Part shown: piece after piece, positions 32,310 to 42,802 of the stretch
Layout of the letters: every line of letters begins with the position of its first letter
How positions within the stretch are numbered: position 1 is the stretch's first letter
Assembly (NCBI RefSeq): GCF_019670005.1
Contig: NZ_AP019783.1
Location: 1,880,501 to 1,944,500, forward strand
Length of the DNA stretch: 64,000 nucleotides
Origin: Methylomagnum ishizawai
GTDB lineage: Bacteria; Pseudomonadota; Gammaproteobacteria; Methylococcales; Methylococcaceae
Direction of reading: 5' to 3'
Position numbers and translations under genes: made by a program
The notes under the pieces: generated by a model
Told to the model about the DNA's origin: nothing
The model's input: the letters and a program-made list of their open reading frames with translations, nothing else
Databases searched by the model: none

Positions 32310-32789
32310 TCACACCCGCACCCGGCATCCACATTCCAGCGTTATATCCACCGGCGAAACCCCCTGTTCCGTCCCATCCCGCCGCACATGCAAAACCGCC
32401 AGGGTATAGGGATTGAATACCACCACATCCTTCACGCCCTGGGCCAGATAGAAACCCGGCCCTATTTCCAAATCCTTGTATTCGTAGCCCTTGCTGATGA
32501 CCTCGATCACCGCTTCGGGAACCAGGGTAATGGCTTCGTCTTCCTCGTCCGGTTCCCGGCGGAAAATGGCGATATCGGGCCGCTTGAGCGAACTATCCGG
32601 GAAACTCACATAGACATCCGAGGCGTGGATACAGCCGCAAGCCTCCGGCCCGACCGGCGCGATACTGGCGCGGATGCGGTCGATGGCCTTTTGGTGCTTG
32701 TAGACCGGCTGGGCTTCCCATAACGGGATGCCGTTGACGATTTCCAGACGGACGCCGAGTTCGTTGGCGGTGAGTAGGTGTGGATTCAT
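32310..32789 (-). CDS. Uma2-family (DUF820) PD-(D/E)XK nuclease-like protein
   Basis: 159 residues, slightly short for the family (about 190). The PD-(D/E)XK-like core is RPDIAIF then EAVIEVISKGYEYKDLE, followed by the family's YLAQGVKDVVVFNP and a CRVRV end. Uma2 proteins are common orphan endonuclease-like genes in cyanobacteria and some proteobacteria; function is unknown. Divergent from nothing obvious: it lies between the RTX gene and recG, all on the minus strand. Confidence 0.78.
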   Translation of the reverse strand: MNPHLLTANELGVRLEIVNGIPLWEAQPVYKHQKAIDRIRASIAPVGPEACGCIHASDVYVSFPDSSLKRPDIAIFRREPDEEDEAITLVPEAVIEVISKGYEYKDLEIGPGFYLAQGVKDVVVFNPYTLAVLHVRRDGTEQGVSPVDITLECGCRVRV

Positions 32790-32844
32790 GGCGCGTTACC
32801 GGGGGTTATGGATGGAAGGTTTCGATTTTACGCATTCACGCCGC

Positions 32845-34923
32845 TCAAGCCTCCACATACCGCGCCACCTCCTGCCCCATCCAGCGCCGGATCAAGGGCT
32901 CCACCCACTCGGGATGCCGCTTCAACAGCGTGTCCGCCACGGCCTGGACCTCGTCCAATACGCTCCCGTCCCGCCCCAAATCCGCCACTTTGAATTGCAC
33001 CTGCCCGGTCTGGCGGGTGCCCAGCAATTCGCCGGGGCCGCGCAATTCCAAATCCTTTTCGGCGATGACGAAACCGTCGTCCGAATCCCTGAGTATCCCC
33101 AGCCGTTCCTTGGCGCTGGGCGAGAGCGGCGGTTGATAGAGCAGCACACAATGCGCCTCGCCCGGCCCGCGCCCGACCCGGCCCCGCAGCTGGTGTAATT
33201 GCGCCAAGCCCAGCCGCTCCGGGTTTTCGATAATCATCAGGCTGGCGTTGGGCACGTCCACGCCGACCTCGATCACCGTGGTGGCGACCAGCAGGTCGGT
33301 TTCCCCGGCCTTGAAGGTTTGCATGGCGGCTTCCTTGTCGGCGGATTTCTGGCGGCCATGCACCAAGCCGACCCGGAGATCGGGCAGGGCGGCGACCAGG
33401 AGTTCCGCCGTCTTCTCCGCCGCCTCGCATTGCAGGGCTTCGGATTCCTCGATCAAGGTACAGACCCAATACACCTGCCGCCCCTTCGCCACCCAATCGC
33501 CGATGCGGCCCACGATCTCGGCCCGGCGCGTGGTCGGCACGGCGGCGGTCTTGACCGGGGTGCGGCCCGGCGGGCGCTCGTCGATGATGGAAAGATCGAG
33601 GTCGGCATAGCCCAGCATCGCCAGGGTGCGGGGGATGGGCGTGGCGGTCATGATGAGTTGGTGCGGATAGGCACCGTCGCGGGAGCCCTTCTCGCGCAGG
33701 GCCAAACGTTGATGCACGCCGAAACGGTGTTGTTCGTCGATGACCACCAGCCCCAACCGCTGGAATGCCACCTGTTCCTGGAACAGGGCGTGGGTGCCGA
33801 TCACCACGCCCGCCGTGCCCAGGGCCACGGCTTCCAGGGCGGAACGCCGGGCCTCGCCCTTGAGCCTACCGGAGAGATAGGCCAGCCGCACCTCCAGGGG
33901 CTCCAGCCATTGCCGGAAACTGCGCTGGTGCTGTTCGGCCAGGAGTTCGGTCGGGGCCATCACCGCCACCTGATGGCCCGAAGCCAGCGCCGCCAAGGCC
34001 GCGCAGGCCGCCACCACGGTCTTGCCGGAACCCACGTCGCCTTGCACCAAGCGCATCATCGGGCGTGGCTGGGCCAGGTCGGCCTCGATCTCGCCGATGA
34101 CCCGGCGTTGCGCCCCGGTCAGGCGGAAGGGCAGGCTGTCCAGGAAGCGGGCCGAAGTGGCGGGATCGGCACGGAGCGCGGGCGCGGCGTGGGCCTGGGT
34201 CTGGGCGCGGAAGCGGCTCAGGCTGAGATGGTGGGCCAAGAGTTCGTCGAAGGCCAGCCGGGCGCGGGCCGCTGTGAGTTGGGGCGATGATGGATCGCAG
34301 CCGGTCGGTGGCTGGTGGATCAGCCTGAGCGCCTCGGCCAGCTTGGGGCGGCGGCGGGCGGTGGCGGCGGGCAGCCAATCCGGCAAGTGTTCCGGGTCGG
34401 CATGGAACAGGGCTTGCTCGATGAGTTTGCGCAGGGTTTTTTGGTGCAGGCCGTCGGTGGAGGGATAGACCGGGGTCAGGCTGGCGTCGGGCTGGCCGAT
34501 TTCCTCGTCTTCCAGGAATTCGTAATCGGGGTGGGTCATTTCCGCGCCGTAATAACCGGCCCGGACTTCGCCATAGCAGCGCAGCGCCCGCCCGCGGCCG
34601 AACAAGGCGTGCTGTCCCGGCGAGAAATGGAAGAAGCGGAGGTTCAAGAAGCCGGTGCCGTCGGCGATGCGGACCACCAAGGAGCGCTTGCCCTTGGCGG
34701 CGACTTCGGCCAATTCGATCCGGCCCTCGACTTGGTAGCTCTGGCCCGGCTGCAAGGCGCCCAGGGGTTCGATGCGGGTGCGGTCCTCGTAGCGGAATGG
34801 CAGGTGCAGCAGCAAATCCAGCACGCTGGCGAGGCCCAGCCGCTCCAGCCGTTTGAGGGTCTGCGGACCCGCGCCCTTGAGCGCGGTGATGGGGATGTGG
34901 TCGGGGGAGGTGTGCTGGTTCAT
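32845..34923 (-). CDS. recG: ATP-dependent DNA helicase RecG
   Basis: 692 residues, full length. N-terminal wedge (OB) domain, then helicase motifs: Walker [14 protein letters not shown], Walker [23 protein letters not shown] (motif III), and the C-terminal [17 protein letters not shown]. RecG drives branch migration and reverses stalled replication forks. It is divergent from purT. Confidence 0.95.
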   Translation of the reverse strand: MNQHTSPDHIPITALKGAGPQTLKRLERLGLASVLDLLLHLPFRYEDRTRIEPLGALQPGQSYQVEGRIELAEVAAKGKRSLVVRIADGTGFLNLRFFHFSPGQHALFGRGRALRCYGEVRAGYYGAEMTHPDYEFLEDEEIGQPDASLTPVYPSTDGLHQKTLRKLIEQALFHADPEHLPDWLPAATARRRPKLAEALRLIHQPPTGCDPSSPQLTAARARLAFDELLAHHLSLSRFRAQTQAHAAPALRADPATSARFLDSLPFRLTGAQRRVIGEIEADLAQPRPMMRLVQGDVGSGKTVVAACAALAALASGHQVAVMAPTELLAEQHQRSFRQWLEPLEVRLAYLSGRLKGEARRSALEAVALGTAGVVIGTHALFQEQVAFQRLGLVVIDEQHRFGVHQRLALREKGSRDGAYPHQLIMTATPIPRTLAMLGYADLDLSIIDERPPGRTPVKTAAVPTTRRAEIVGRIGDWVAKGRQVYWVCTLIEESEALQCEAAEKTAELLVAALPDLRVGLVHGRQKSADKEAAMQTFKAGETDLLVATTVIEVGVDVPNASLMIIENPERLGLAQLHQLRGRVGRGPGEAHCVLLYQPPLSPSAKERLGILRDSDDGFVIAEKDLELRGPGELLGTRQTGQVQFKVADLGRDGSVLDEVQAVADTLLKRHPEWVEPLIRRWMGQEVARYVEA

Positions 34924-34995
34924 GCCGAAAACCGGGCCGTGCCGCGTGAAACCGTATTAAACTGCCGCATATTATCCATATCACGGGGATCAAGC

Positions 34996-36192
34996 ATGAG
35001 AATCGGTACGGCGCTCACGCCCGGCGCGACGCGGGTGATGTTCCTGGGCAGCGGCGAATTGGGCAAGGAAGTGGTCATCGCCTTGCAGCGCTACGGGGTC
35101 GAGGTGATCGCGGTGGACCGCTATCCCAACGCGCCCGGCCAGCAGGTCGCCCATCGCGCCCAGGTGATCGACATGACCGACCCCCTGGCCCTGCGCCAAC
35201 TGGTCGAGCAGGAACGGCCCCACATCATCGTGCCCGAAATCGAGGCCATCGCCACCCAGGCGCTGGCCGAAATCGAGGCTGGAGGCTTGGCCCGCATCGT
35301 CCCCACCGCCCGCGCCGTGGCCCTGACCATGAACCGCGAAGGCATCCGCACCCTGGCGGCGGAAACCCTGGGCCTGCCCACCTCGCCCTATGTGTTCGCC
35401 GACAGCCTGGAAGGCTTGCGGGCGGGCGCGGCTAAGGTCGGCTATCCCTGCTTCGTCAAGCCGATCATGTCCTCGTCCGGCAAGGGCCAGTCGATGCTGC
35501 GCTCGGAGGCCGATATCGAGGCGGCTTGGCGGTATTCGCAGGAAGGCGGGCGGGTGAAGAACGCCCGCATCATCGTCGAGGGCCGGATCGACTTCGATTA
35601 CGAAATCACCCTGCTGACGGTGCGGGCCTTGAACGGCCAGGGCGGAGTGGAAACCCGGTTCTGCGAACCCATCGGCCACCGTCAAGAACAAGGCGATTAT
35701 GTCGAGAGCTGGCAACCCCAGCCCATGAGTCCCGCCGCCCACGCCGAAGCCCGCCGCATCGCCCAGGCGGTGACGGACAACCTGGGCGGGCTGGGCCTGT
35801 TCGGGGTGGAGTTGTTCGTGCGCGGCGACCAAGTGTGGTTCAGCGAGGTCAGCCCCAGGCCGCACGATACCGGCATGGTCACGATGGTGACCCAGGCCCA
35901 GAGCGAATTCGAGCTACACGCCCGCGCCATCCTGGGGCTGCCGGTCTCGACCGCCCTGCGCGATACCGGCGCCAGCGCGGTGATCTATGGCGGCGTGGAA
36001 GGGGAGGGCGTCGCTTTCGAGGGTTTGGACCACGCCCTGGCGGTGCCGACCGCCGCAGTCCGCTTGTTCGGCAAGCCGGTTTCGTTCCCGCGCCGCCGCA
36101 TGGGGGTGGCTTTGGCGGCGGGGGCCACGGTCGAGGAAGCGCGGGAACGGGCGCGGGAAGCGGCGGGGCGGGTCCGGCCCATGCTGCCCTGA
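34996..36192 (+). CDS. purT: Formate-dependent phosphoribosylglycinamide formyltransferase
   Basis: 398 residues, ATP-grasp enzyme. It formylates GAR with formate and ATP in purine synthesis. Seen are the N-terminal [19 protein letters not shown], the ATP-grasp [25 protein letters not shown], and metal ligands in [16 protein letters not shown] start at the ATG after CAAGC; the frame stays open far upstream inside recG on the opposite strand. Formate use would suit a C1-metabolising cell. Confidence 0.95.
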   Translation: MRIGTALTPGATRVMFLGSGELGKEVVIALQRYGVEVIAVDRYPNAPGQQVAHRAQVIDMTDPLALRQLVEQERPHIIVPEIEAIATQALAEIEAGGLARIVPTARAVALTMNREGIRTLAAETLGLPTSPYVFADSLEGLRAGAAKVGYPCFVKPIMSSSGKGQSMLRSEADIEAAWRYSQEGGRVKNARIIVEGRIDFDYEITLLTVRALNGQGGVETRFCEPIGHRQEQGDYVESWQPQPMSPAAHAEARRIAQAVTDNLGGLGLFGVELFVRGDQVWFSEVSPRPHDTGMVTMVTQAQSEFELHARAILGLPVSTALRDTGASAVIYGGVEGEGVAFEGLDHALAVPTAAVRLFGKPVSFPRRRMGVALAAGATVEEARERAREAAGRVRPMLP

Positions 36193-36376
36193 GATTCTGG
36201 GACGGGATTGGCAGCGCCGCCACCCGCCCCTGGTTTAAGCTGGCCCTAAGCGGGGGCCGCTAAGCTACCGGCGCTTGGCCGGAGGGCGGGGCAAAATCCG
36301 TGGTCTTTGCAAACCCAACGATCCGTGTAAGACTTTTTTAGCTGTGTTTGATTCGGCGACCAACAAGGGGGGACCG

Positions 36377-37066
36377 ATGCCGAGATTGTTCCGTAGCCTG
36401 CCGCTGGTTTTATTGCCTTGCTTCCTGTCCCATGGGGTCCAGGCCGATGTCTATAAATACGTCAATCCGGCCAACGGCCATGTCGAATACACCGACAAGC
36501 CGGACCATAAAGGCTTCCGTATGATTATCGAAACCCCCGAACCCTTCACCCGGCCCACCAAGGTGACTTTCGGCGGCAAGAGTACGCTGGGGGCCAAGGG
36601 CCTGTTCGGCGGCGGCTTGTTCGGGGCCGCGCCCGCCAATAATGCCAAGAGCGCCGCCCACCGCGCCGCCCTCGAACGCAACCGCAGCCAATACGCCGGA
36701 CTCATCGCCGAAGCCGCCAGCCGCCACGGTCTCGACCCCGCCTTGCTGCACGCCGTCATCCGCGCCGAATCCTCCTACAATCCCGGCGCGGTCTCGAACA
36801 AGGGGGCCATCGGCATGATGCAGCTCATGCCCGCCACCGCCGCCCGCTACGGGGTGCAAGACCCCTACGACCCCGTGGACAACATCTATGGCGGGGCGCG
36901 GTACCTCAGCGATTTGCTGGGGATGTTCGACGATGTCCCGCTGGCGGTCGCGGCCTATAACGCCGGGGAAAACAATGTCATCAAATACGGCAACCGCATC
37001 CCCCCGTTCCAGGAAACCCAGAACTACGTCAGCCGCGTATTGGGCTATTACAACCGCTTCGACTGA
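36377..37066 (+). CDS. Secreted SLT-family lytic transglycosylase with N-terminal DUF4124
   Basis: 229 residues. A signal peptide ends near VQA (FRSLPLVLLPCFLSHGVQA). Residues 25-50 (DVYKYVNPANGHVEYTDKP) form a DUF4124 module. Residues 110-225 are the transglycosylase (Slt) domain with catalytic Glu in IRAESSYNPGAVS, then GMMQLMPATAARYG and AYNAGENNV. It cleaves peptidoglycan in the periplasm. The start has GGGGGG upstream. It converges with maf. Confidence 0.9.
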   Translation: MPRLFRSLPLVLLPCFLSHGVQADVYKYVNPANGHVEYTDKPDHKGFRMIIETPEPFTRPTKVTFGGKSTLGAKGLFGGGLFGAAPANNAKSAAHRAALERNRSQYAGLIAEAASRHGLDPALLHAVIRAESSYNPGAVSNKGAIGMMQLMPATAARYGVQDPYDPVDNIYGGARYLSDLLGMFDDVPLAVAAYNAGENNVIKYGNRIPPFQETQNYVSRVLGYYNRFD

Positions 37067-37084
37067 TCGGCCCCCGCCCCGGCT

Positions 37085-37663
37085 TCATGGTACCGCCACG
37101 CCGAAAGCCTCCAGCAGCCGGACCAAGCGGATCAGCGGCAACCCCACCAGGGCGTTGGGGTCTTCCCCCTCGAACCGCTCGAACAGGGCGATACCCAAGC
37201 CCTCCGATTTGAATCCCCCGGCGCAATCGTAGGGCCGGTCGCGGTCCACGTAGCGTTCGATCTGGCCGGGCGAAAGTTCCCGGAACACCACGGCGCAGCG
37301 GTCGATATCGGCCTTGGTTTCCAGCGTCGCCGCGTCCACCACGCACAGCGCCGTGTGGAATTCCATGGTTTTTCCCGATGCCTTGCGCAATTGCGCGAGG
37401 GTGTGGCTGCGGGTCATGGGTTTCCCGAGTTTTTCGCCGTCCAGCACCGCCACCTGGTCCGCGCCGATGACCCAGCCGTCCAGCGATACGCGGGCCACGG
37501 CCAGCGCCTTCTCGGCGGCGAGGCGTGCGGCCAGCGCCGCCGGGGCTTCGCCGGGCAGTGGCGTTTCATCGACGCCGGGCGCGATACAGTCGAAGGGCAG
37601 GCCGAGTTTCGCCAGCAATTCCCGCCGGTAGGGCGAGGTCGAGGCCAGGATGAGTCGGGTCAT
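37085..37663 (-). CDS. Maf-family nucleoside triphosphate pyrophosphatase (YceF-like)
   Basis: 192 residues. The Maf signature SxxRxxLL appears as [13 protein letters not shown]; the catalytic Asp is in [16 protein letters not shown], and the base of the pocket ends [13 protein letters not shown]. Maf proteins hydrolyse modified nucleotides; the YceF branch prefers m7GTP. Its place beside yceD-rpmF, as in E. coli, supports the YceF branch. It reads away from yceD. Confidence 0.9.
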   Translation of the reverse strand: MTRLILASTSPYRRELLAKLGLPFDCIAPGVDETPLPGEAPAALAARLAAEKALAVARVSLDGWVIGADQVAVLDGEKLGKPMTRSHTLAQLRKASGKTMEFHTALCVVDAATLETKADIDRCAVVFRELSPGQIERYVDRDRPYDCAGGFKSEGLGIALFERFEGEDPNALVGLPLIRLVRLLEAFGVAVP

Positions 37664-37749
37664 GGCGGGTGTCCGGTGCATTTGTTGAAAGTCCCGTTTT
37701 TACCGGCTGCGCACAGTCACGGGAAGATCGGTTCCCAAGGAAGATGTTT

Positions 37750-37778
37750 TTGACAGGGATCAAGTTTTCCCGATAACA
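37750..37778 (+). promoter_or_regulatory. Sigma70-type promoter of the yceD-rpmF-fab operon
   Basis: TTGACA at 37750-37755 (perfect -35), 17-nt spacer, ATAACA at 37773-37778 (GATAAC one base earlier). Predicted start about 37785, only a few bases before the yceD ATG at 37789. Confidence 0.6.
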
Positions 37779-37788
37779 TTGTCCGATT

Positions 37789-38292
37789 ATGCTCGACCAC
37801 TTGCCCGATAAGCTCGACCCCTATGAATTCGTCGAAAAAAAGCGGCGAATCAAAGGGAAGCTCGCGCTCGCCGCTTTGGACCGGCTGCACGACCTCCTCC
37901 TGAATTGCGAAGGCGCGGTGAACATCGACCTCGAATTCCGGCGCGAGGCAAGGATCGCGGCGGTCGTGGGGCGGATCGAGGCCGAACTGGTGCTGCGGTG
38001 CCAGTGTTGCCTGGAAGCCCTGCCCTGGCCGGTGGCGGGCGAAGTGCGCTTGGGGTTGGTCCGCTCCATCGACGAGGCCAACCTCCTGCCGGAAGCGTTC
38101 GAGCCCTTGCTGGTGGAATCCGAAGAGCCGATGGCCTTGGCGGATATTGTCCAGGATGAATTATTGCTGGCGATACCGCCGATCCCCCAGCACGAATACT
38201 GCGGCCCGCCGAAAAAACCCGGCAAGGCCGCTGCGGAAACCCGCGAAAACCCCTTTGCCGCCTTGGCGCAGCTTAAAAAAACCAACCTTTAG
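37789..38292 (+). CDS. yceD: YceD/DUF177 family, 23S rRNA accumulation protein
   Basis: 167 residues. DUF177 core with VLRCQCCLEALPWPV (paired Cys) and the acidic EDIxxDELLL-like ALADIVQDELLLAIP, then HEYCGP. In bacteria this gene is nearly always just before rpmF and is linked to 23S rRNA levels. No Shine-Dalgarno is present before the ATG, and the predicted transcript starts about 4 nt upstream, so initiation may be nearly leaderless. Nine nt before rpmF. Confidence 0.9.
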   Translation: MLDHLPDKLDPYEFVEKKRRIKGKLALAALDRLHDLLLNCEGAVNIDLEFRREARIAAVVGRIEAELVLRCQCCLEALPWPVAGEVRLGLVRSIDEANLLPEAFEPLLVESEEPMALADIVQDELLLAIPPIPQHEYCGPPKKPGKAAAETRENPFAALAQLKKTNL

Positions 38293-38301
38293 GAGTCCGA
38301 A

Positions 38302-38496
38302 ATGGCCGTCCAACAAAACCGTAAAACCCGTTCCAAGCGCGGTATGCGCCGTTCCCACGACGCGCTGACCGCCGCCGCCCTGTCGCTCGAACCCACCACC
38401 GGCGAAGTCCATCTGCGCCACCACATCAGCCCCGATGGTTTCTACCGGGGCCGTCGGGTGTTCGCCACCAAGCCGGAAGACACCGGCGCGGAATAA
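38302..38496 (+). CDS. rpmF: 50S ribosomal protein L32
   Basis: 64 residues. [20 protein letters not shown] is the typical L32 N-terminus, and [14 protein letters not shown] its C-terminal strand. No Cys pair, so it is the zinc-free form. AGGAG lies 8 nt upstream. The yceD-rpmF-plsX order is the classical one. 113 nt follow before plsX. Confidence 0.97.
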   Translation: MAVQQNRKTRSKRGMRRSHDALTAAALSLEPTTGEVHLRHHISPDGFYRGRRVFATKPEDTGAE

Positions 38497-38609
38497 GCGC
38501 CGGGTTTTCCGCCCGTGCTGCCCCCAGGCGGCAGGGGCCGCCGAGCCTTGAGTATCCCGCGCGACGCCAGTCCCGTGCCGCGCCGTTTGATTGAAGAAAC
38601 TCCCAAGCT

Positions 38610-39641
38610 ATGACGCAAAAGCTGACAATCGCGCTGGATGCCATGGGCGGCGACCACGGCCCCACAGTCACCGTGCCGGCCGCTTTGGACAGCGTCGAGG
38701 CCGATCCCCGCTTGCATTTGATCCTGGTCGGCGATGAAACCATCCTCCGCCAGCATCTGGGCGAAGCCGCCACCCGCTACGGCGACCGCATCGCGGTCCA
38801 CCACGCCTCGGAAGTGGTGGAGATGCACGAACCCCCTTCCAAGGCTTTGCGCAACAAGAAGGATTCTTCCATGCGCGTCGCCATCAACCTGGTCAAGGAA
38901 GGCGTGGCCTCGGCCTGCGTCAGCGCGGGCAATACCGGGGCCTTGATGGCCATCGGCAAATTCGTGCTGAAGACCATCCCCGGCATCGACCGTCCCGCCA
39001 TCATCGCCATCCTGCCCAATAAGCAGGGCGGACATGTCCATATGCTGGACCTCGGGGCCAATATCGATTGCACGGCGGAGCATCTTTATCAATTCGCCGT
39101 CATGGGCTACGAGTTGGTCCGCGCCGTCGAGGACAAGGATCAGCCCAGGGTGGGCCTGCTCAATGTCGGCGAAGAGGAAATCAAGGGCAACGAACAGGTC
39201 AAGCAGGCGGCCCGCCTGCTGGCCGATTCCCATCTCAATTTCATCGGCTTCGTGGAAGGCAACGATATTTTCAGCGGCGATGTGGATGTCGTGGTGACCG
39301 ACGGCTTCGTCGGCAACGTGGCGCTCAAAACCCTGGAAGGCATGGCCAAGATGTTGAGCCAATCGCTCAAGGACGAATTCGGGCGCAACCTCTTCACCAA
39401 ACTGGCCGGCTTGATCGCCCTGCCGGTGCTGAAAGCCTTCAAGAACCGTTTCGATCCCCGCAACTATAACGGCGCCAGCCTGATCGGCCTGCGTGGCATC
39501 GTCATCAAAAGCCATGGCAACGCCGACCGCCATTCCTTCGGCAACGCCATCCAGATCGGCGTCAAGGAAGTCGAGAAGGCGGTGGTTTCGCGCATCGGCG
39601 AACGGGTGGAAAGCATCTTCGCCGAGAGGAAGAGCGCGTGA
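38610..39641 (+). CDS. plsX: Phosphate acyltransferase PlsX
   Basis: 343 residues. It makes acyl-phosphate from acyl-ACP for phospholipid synthesis. Core motifs: [35 protein letters not shown] and [13 protein letters not shown]. It overlaps the fabH GTG start by 4 nt. Confidence 0.95.
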   Translation: MTQKLTIALDAMGGDHGPTVTVPAALDSVEADPRLHLILVGDETILRQHLGEAATRYGDRIAVHHASEVVEMHEPPSKALRNKKDSSMRVAINLVKEGVASACVSAGNTGALMAIGKFVLKTIPGIDRPAIIAILPNKQGGHVHMLDLGANIDCTAEHLYQFAVMGYELVRAVEDKDQPRVGLLNVGEEEIKGNEQVKQAARLLADSHLNFIGFVEGNDIFSGDVDVVVTDGFVGNVALKTLEGMAKMLSQSLKDEFGRNLFTKLAGLIALPVLKAFKNRFDPRNYNGASLIGLRGIVIKSHGNADRHSFGNAIQIGVKEVEKAVVSRIGERVESIFAERKSA

Positions 39642-40603
39642 GCCGTTACTCCACCTTGCTCGGAACCGGCGGCTACCTCCCCGAAACCATCCTCACCAAC
39701 GATCAGATCGCCCAGACCGTCGAGACCTCGGACGCCTGGATCGTCGAGCGCACCGGCATCCGCCAGCGCCGCATCGCCGCCCCGCACGAGACCGCGTCCA
39801 GCATGGCGGAAATCGCCGCCCGCCAAGCCCTGGACGCCGCCGGGCTGGAACCCGGCGACCTCGACCTCATCATCGTCGCCACCGGCACGCCCGACCGGAT
39901 ATTCCCCAGCACCGCCTGTTTGTTGCAGCAGCGTTTGGGGGTGCGGGAATGCGCGTCCTTCGATGTGCAGGCGGCGTGTTCCGGTTTCATTTTCGCGCTC
40001 AGCGTCGCCGACCAATTCATCCGGGCGGGCGGTGCCCGGCGGGCCTTGGTGGTGGGCAGCGAAGTCTATTCCCGCATCGTCGATTGGTCCGACCGCGCCA
40101 CTTGCGTGCTGTTCGGCGATGGCGCGGGGGCGGCGGTGATCGGCGTGTCCGATCAACCCGGCCTCCTCAGCACCCATATCCATTCCGACGGGCAATACCA
40201 GGATTTGCTCTACGCGCCCAATCCGGCCAATAACAACGGCCTGCGCGACGAGGGCCGCTTCCTCAAGATGGAAGGCAACGAGGTGTTCAAGATCGCGGTC
40301 AACACCCTGGGCCGCATCGTCGATGAAACCTTGGAAGCCAACGGCCTGGACAAATCCGATATCGACTGGCTGGTGCCGCACCAGGCCAATATCCGCATCA
40401 TCACCGCCACCGCCAAGAAACTGAGGATGCCCATGGACCGGGTCGTGGTCACCATCGAGAACCAGGGCAATACCTCGGCGGCGTCGATTCCCTTGGCCTT
40501 GAACGAGGCCATCCGCGACGGACGCATCCAGCGCGGGCAGACGGTGTTGATGGAAGCCTTCGGCGCGGGTTTCGCCTGGGGCTCGGCTTTGCTGCGGTAT
40601 TGA
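39638..40603 (+). CDS. fabH: 3-oxoacyl-ACP synthase III
   Basis: 321 residues, GTG start preceded by GAGAGGA. Catalytic triad: Cys in [12 protein letters not shown], His in [10 protein letters not shown], Asn in [10 protein letters not shown]. It condenses acetyl-CoA with malonyl-ACP to begin fatty acid synthesis. Start codon overlaps the plsX stop. Confidence 0.95.
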   Translation: MSRYSTLLGTGGYLPETILTNDQIAQTVETSDAWIVERTGIRQRRIAAPHETASSMAEIAARQALDAAGLEPGDLDLIIVATGTPDRIFPSTACLLQQRLGVRECASFDVQAACSGFIFALSVADQFIRAGGARRALVVGSEVYSRIVDWSDRATCVLFGDGAGAAVIGVSDQPGLLSTHIHSDGQYQDLLYAPNPANNNGLRDEGRFLKMEGNEVFKIAVNTLGRIVDETLEANGLDKSDIDWLVPHQANIRIITATAKKLRMPMDRVVVTIENQGNTSAASIPLALNEAIRDGRIQRGQTVLMEAFGAGFAWGSALLRY

Positions 40604-40616
40604 GGTAGGTGTGACG

Positions 40617-41573
40617 ATGGAAGTGAAGATTACCGATAACAATCTGGCGTTTGTGTTTCCGGGACAGGGTTCCCAGGCGGTGGGCATGTTGGCCGGCTTG
40701 GCCGAATCCCACCCGGAAGTCGAGGCGACCTTCGGGTCCGCGTCCGAGGTGCTGGGCTACGACCTGTGGGACTTGGTCCGGCACGGTCCCGCCGAGCGCT
40801 TGAACCAGACCGTCCATACCCAACCCGCCATGTTGGCGGCGGGCGTGGCGGCGTGGCGGGTGTGGTGCGGACAGACCCAGGCCAGGCCGGGCTGGCTGGC
40901 CGGGCATAGCCTGGGCGAATACACCGCCCTGGTCTGCGCCGGGGCGATGGATTTCCAGGCGGCGGTTTTATTGGTCGCCGAACGCGCCCGCTTGATGCAG
41001 GAGGCCGTGCCCGCCGATGTCGGGGCCATGGCCGCGATCCTGGGCCTCGACGATGCCGAAGTGGTGGAGGTTTGCGCCCGCGCCAGCGGCGACGGCGAAA
41101 TCGTGACGGCGGCCAATTTCAACGATCCCAAGCAAATCGTCATCGCGGGCCACAAGGCGGCGGTGATGCGGGCGGTCGATCTCGCCAAGGAAGCGGGGGC
41201 CAAGCGGGCGGTGGTGCTGCCGGTCAGCGTGCCTTCCCATTGCCCCTTGATGCAAGCCGCCGCCGAGCGTTTCGCGGCGACCCTGGAAGCCACCGCTATC
41301 GTGCCGCCGACCCTCGCCGTGGTCCACAATGTCGATGTCGCCACCCATCCAGAACCCGCCGCCATCCGCGCCGCCCTGGCCCGGCAACTCCATGGCGCGG
41401 TGCGTTGGGCCGATTCCATCCGCCATATGTCGCAACAGGGCGTGGATCGTTTCGTCGAATGCGGTCCCGGCAAGGTGCTGGCCGGTCTCAATAAGCGCAT
41501 CGTCCCCGAAGCCAAGACCGAAAACCTGTTCGATCCCGCCTCCCTAGCCAAAGCCCTGGAGCTTGCCCCATGA
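40617..41573 (+). CDS. fabD: Malonyl-CoA:ACP transacylase
   Basis: 318 residues. FVFPGQGSQ opens it, the acyl-Ser is in GHSLGEY, and the conserved Arg is in LVAERARLMQEAVP. It loads malonate on ACP. A GTG two codons earlier (40611) is an alternative start; GAGG lies 5 nt from the GTG and 11 nt from the ATG. Confidence 0.94.
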   Translation: MEVKITDNNLAFVFPGQGSQAVGMLAGLAESHPEVEATFGSASEVLGYDLWDLVRHGPAERLNQTVHTQPAMLAAGVAAWRVWCGQTQARPGWLAGHSLGEYTALVCAGAMDFQAAVLLVAERARLMQEAVPADVGAMAAILGLDDAEVVEVCARASGDGEIVTAANFNDPKQIVIAGHKAAVMRAVDLAKEAGAKRAVVLPVSVPSHCPLMQAAAERFAATLEATAIVPPTLAVVHNVDVATHPEPAAIRAALARQLHGAVRWADSIRHMSQQGVDRFVECGPGKVLAGLNKRIVPEAKTENLFDPASLAKALELAP

Positions 41574-42307
41574 GTCCACAGATCGCGATAGTCACCGGCG
41601 CGAGCCGGGGCATCGGACGCGCCATCGCCTTGCGCCTCGCCCAAGACGGCCATACCGTCATCGGCACCGCCACCACCGAGGCCGGGGCCGCGGCCATCAC
41701 GGAAGCCTTGGCCGCCGCCGGATTGAAAGGCGCGGGCAAGGTGCTGAACGTGGCCGGGGCCGAAGCCATCGAGCCTTTCGTCAAGGCGGTGTCGGACGAA
41801 TTCGGCGCGCCCACGATCCTGGTCAACAACGCCGGCATCACCCGCGACAACCTCATGCTGCGCATGAAGGACGAGGAATGGGACGATGTGATCCGCACCA
41901 ACCTGACCTCGATCTTCCGCCTGAGCAAGGCTTGCCTCAAGGGCATGATGAAGGCCAGGACCGGGCGCATCGTCAACGTCACCTCGGTGGTCGGTGCCAC
42001 CGGCAATGCCGGGCAGGCCAATTACGCGGCGGCCAAGGCGGGCATCGTCGGTTTCAGCAAATCGCTGGCCAAGGAAGTCGGTTCGCGCAATATCACCGTG
42101 AACTCGGTCGCCCCCGGCTTCATCGACACCGACATGACCCGCGCCCTGCCGGAAGAACACCGCAAGGCGCTGCTCCACAACATCCCGCTGGCCCGTCTCG
42201 GCGAGGCCCATGAAATCGCCAGCGCCGTGGCCTTCCTCTGTTCCGACGGGGCTGGCTACATCACCGGCGAAACCCTGCACGTCAACGGCGGAATGCATAT
42301 GGCATAA
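41570..42307 (+). CDS. fabG: 3-oxoacyl-ACP reductase
   Basis: 245 residues, SDR family. NADPH loop TGASRGIGRAIA, NNAGITRDN, catalytic Ser in VTSVVGATG and Tyr-Lys in NYAAAKAG. Second step of the elongation cycle. ATGA overlap with fabD. Confidence 0.95.
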   Translation: MSPQIAIVTGASRGIGRAIALRLAQDGHTVIGTATTEAGAAAITEALAAAGLKGAGKVLNVAGAEAIEPFVKAVSDEFGAPTILVNNAGITRDNLMLRMKDEEWDDVIRTNLTSIFRLSKACLKGMMKARTGRIVNVTSVVGATGNAGQANYAAAKAGIVGFSKSLAKEVGSRNITVNSVAPGFIDTDMTRALPEEHRKALLHNIPLARLGEAHEIASAVAFLCSDGAGYITGETLHVNGGMHMA

Positions 42308-42485
42308 TGCGGCCCCGCGTGGCCGCTGGTGCCAGCGGGGAAGGGAGGCCGCGCAGCCAGCGCGGTTTCCGACAGCCCAGGCGGATTAAATTTTCCCGCC
42401 GCGGAGAAAAATCTTGTAATCATTGGGTTTCAAATTAAAATTTGCCAACTCGATTAAAACCAGAGAAACACTTGAGGATATAAAA
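42308..42485 (+). promoter_or_regulatory. AT-rich acpP leader and promoter region
   Basis: 178 bp between fabG and acpP. From about 42385 the DNA becomes strongly AT-rich (AAATTAAAATTTGCC and similar), unlike its surroundings. Several -35/-10 pairs are possible (for example TTGTAA ... AAAATT near 42413-42441); I cannot choose one. An independent acpP promoter is known in other bacteria. Confidence 0.5.
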
Positions 42486-42716
42486 ATGAGTGATGTAGCT
42501 GAGCGTGTTAAGAAAATCGTGGCCGAGCAATTGGGCGTGAAGGAAGAAGTCTCCAACGAAGCCTCCTTCGTCGATGATCTCGGTGCCGATTCGCTGGACA
42601 CGGTCGAATTGGTCATGGCTTTGGAAGAAGAATTCGAGTGCGAGATCCCGGACGAAGACGCCGAGAAGATCACCACCGTGCAACAGGCCATCGATTACAT
42701 CGAAGCTCACGTTTAA
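42486..42716 (+). CDS. acpP: Acyl carrier protein
   Basis: 76 residues, highly acidic. Ser36 in [11 protein letters not shown] is the phosphopantetheine site. The start [10 protein letters not shown] is the family's; GAGG lies about 12 nt upstream. The open frame 63 nt further upstream runs through the AT-rich promoter and is not coding. A terminator-like hairpin follows at 42736. Confidence 0.97.
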   Translation: MSDVAERVKKIVAEQLGVKEEVSNEASFVDDLGADSLDTVELVMALEEEFECEIPDEDAEKITTVQQAIDYIEAHV

Positions 42717-42735
42717 TCGATAGGGCCGGATCACC

Positions 42736-42770
42736 GCCCCGCAAGTCGATACTTCGCGGGGCTTTCTTTT
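42736..42770 (+). terminator. Terminator-like hairpin between acpP and fabF
   Basis: GCCCCGCAAG and CTTCGCGGGGC pair with a one-base bulge and a 6-nt loop, followed by TTTCTTTT. It resembles a Rho-independent terminator placed 20 nt after acpP, so most transcripts may end there and only some continue into fabF. Confidence 0.7.
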
Positions 42771-42802
42771 GTATCGACGCAATCCGCTTGGAAGGAAAGA
42801 CC

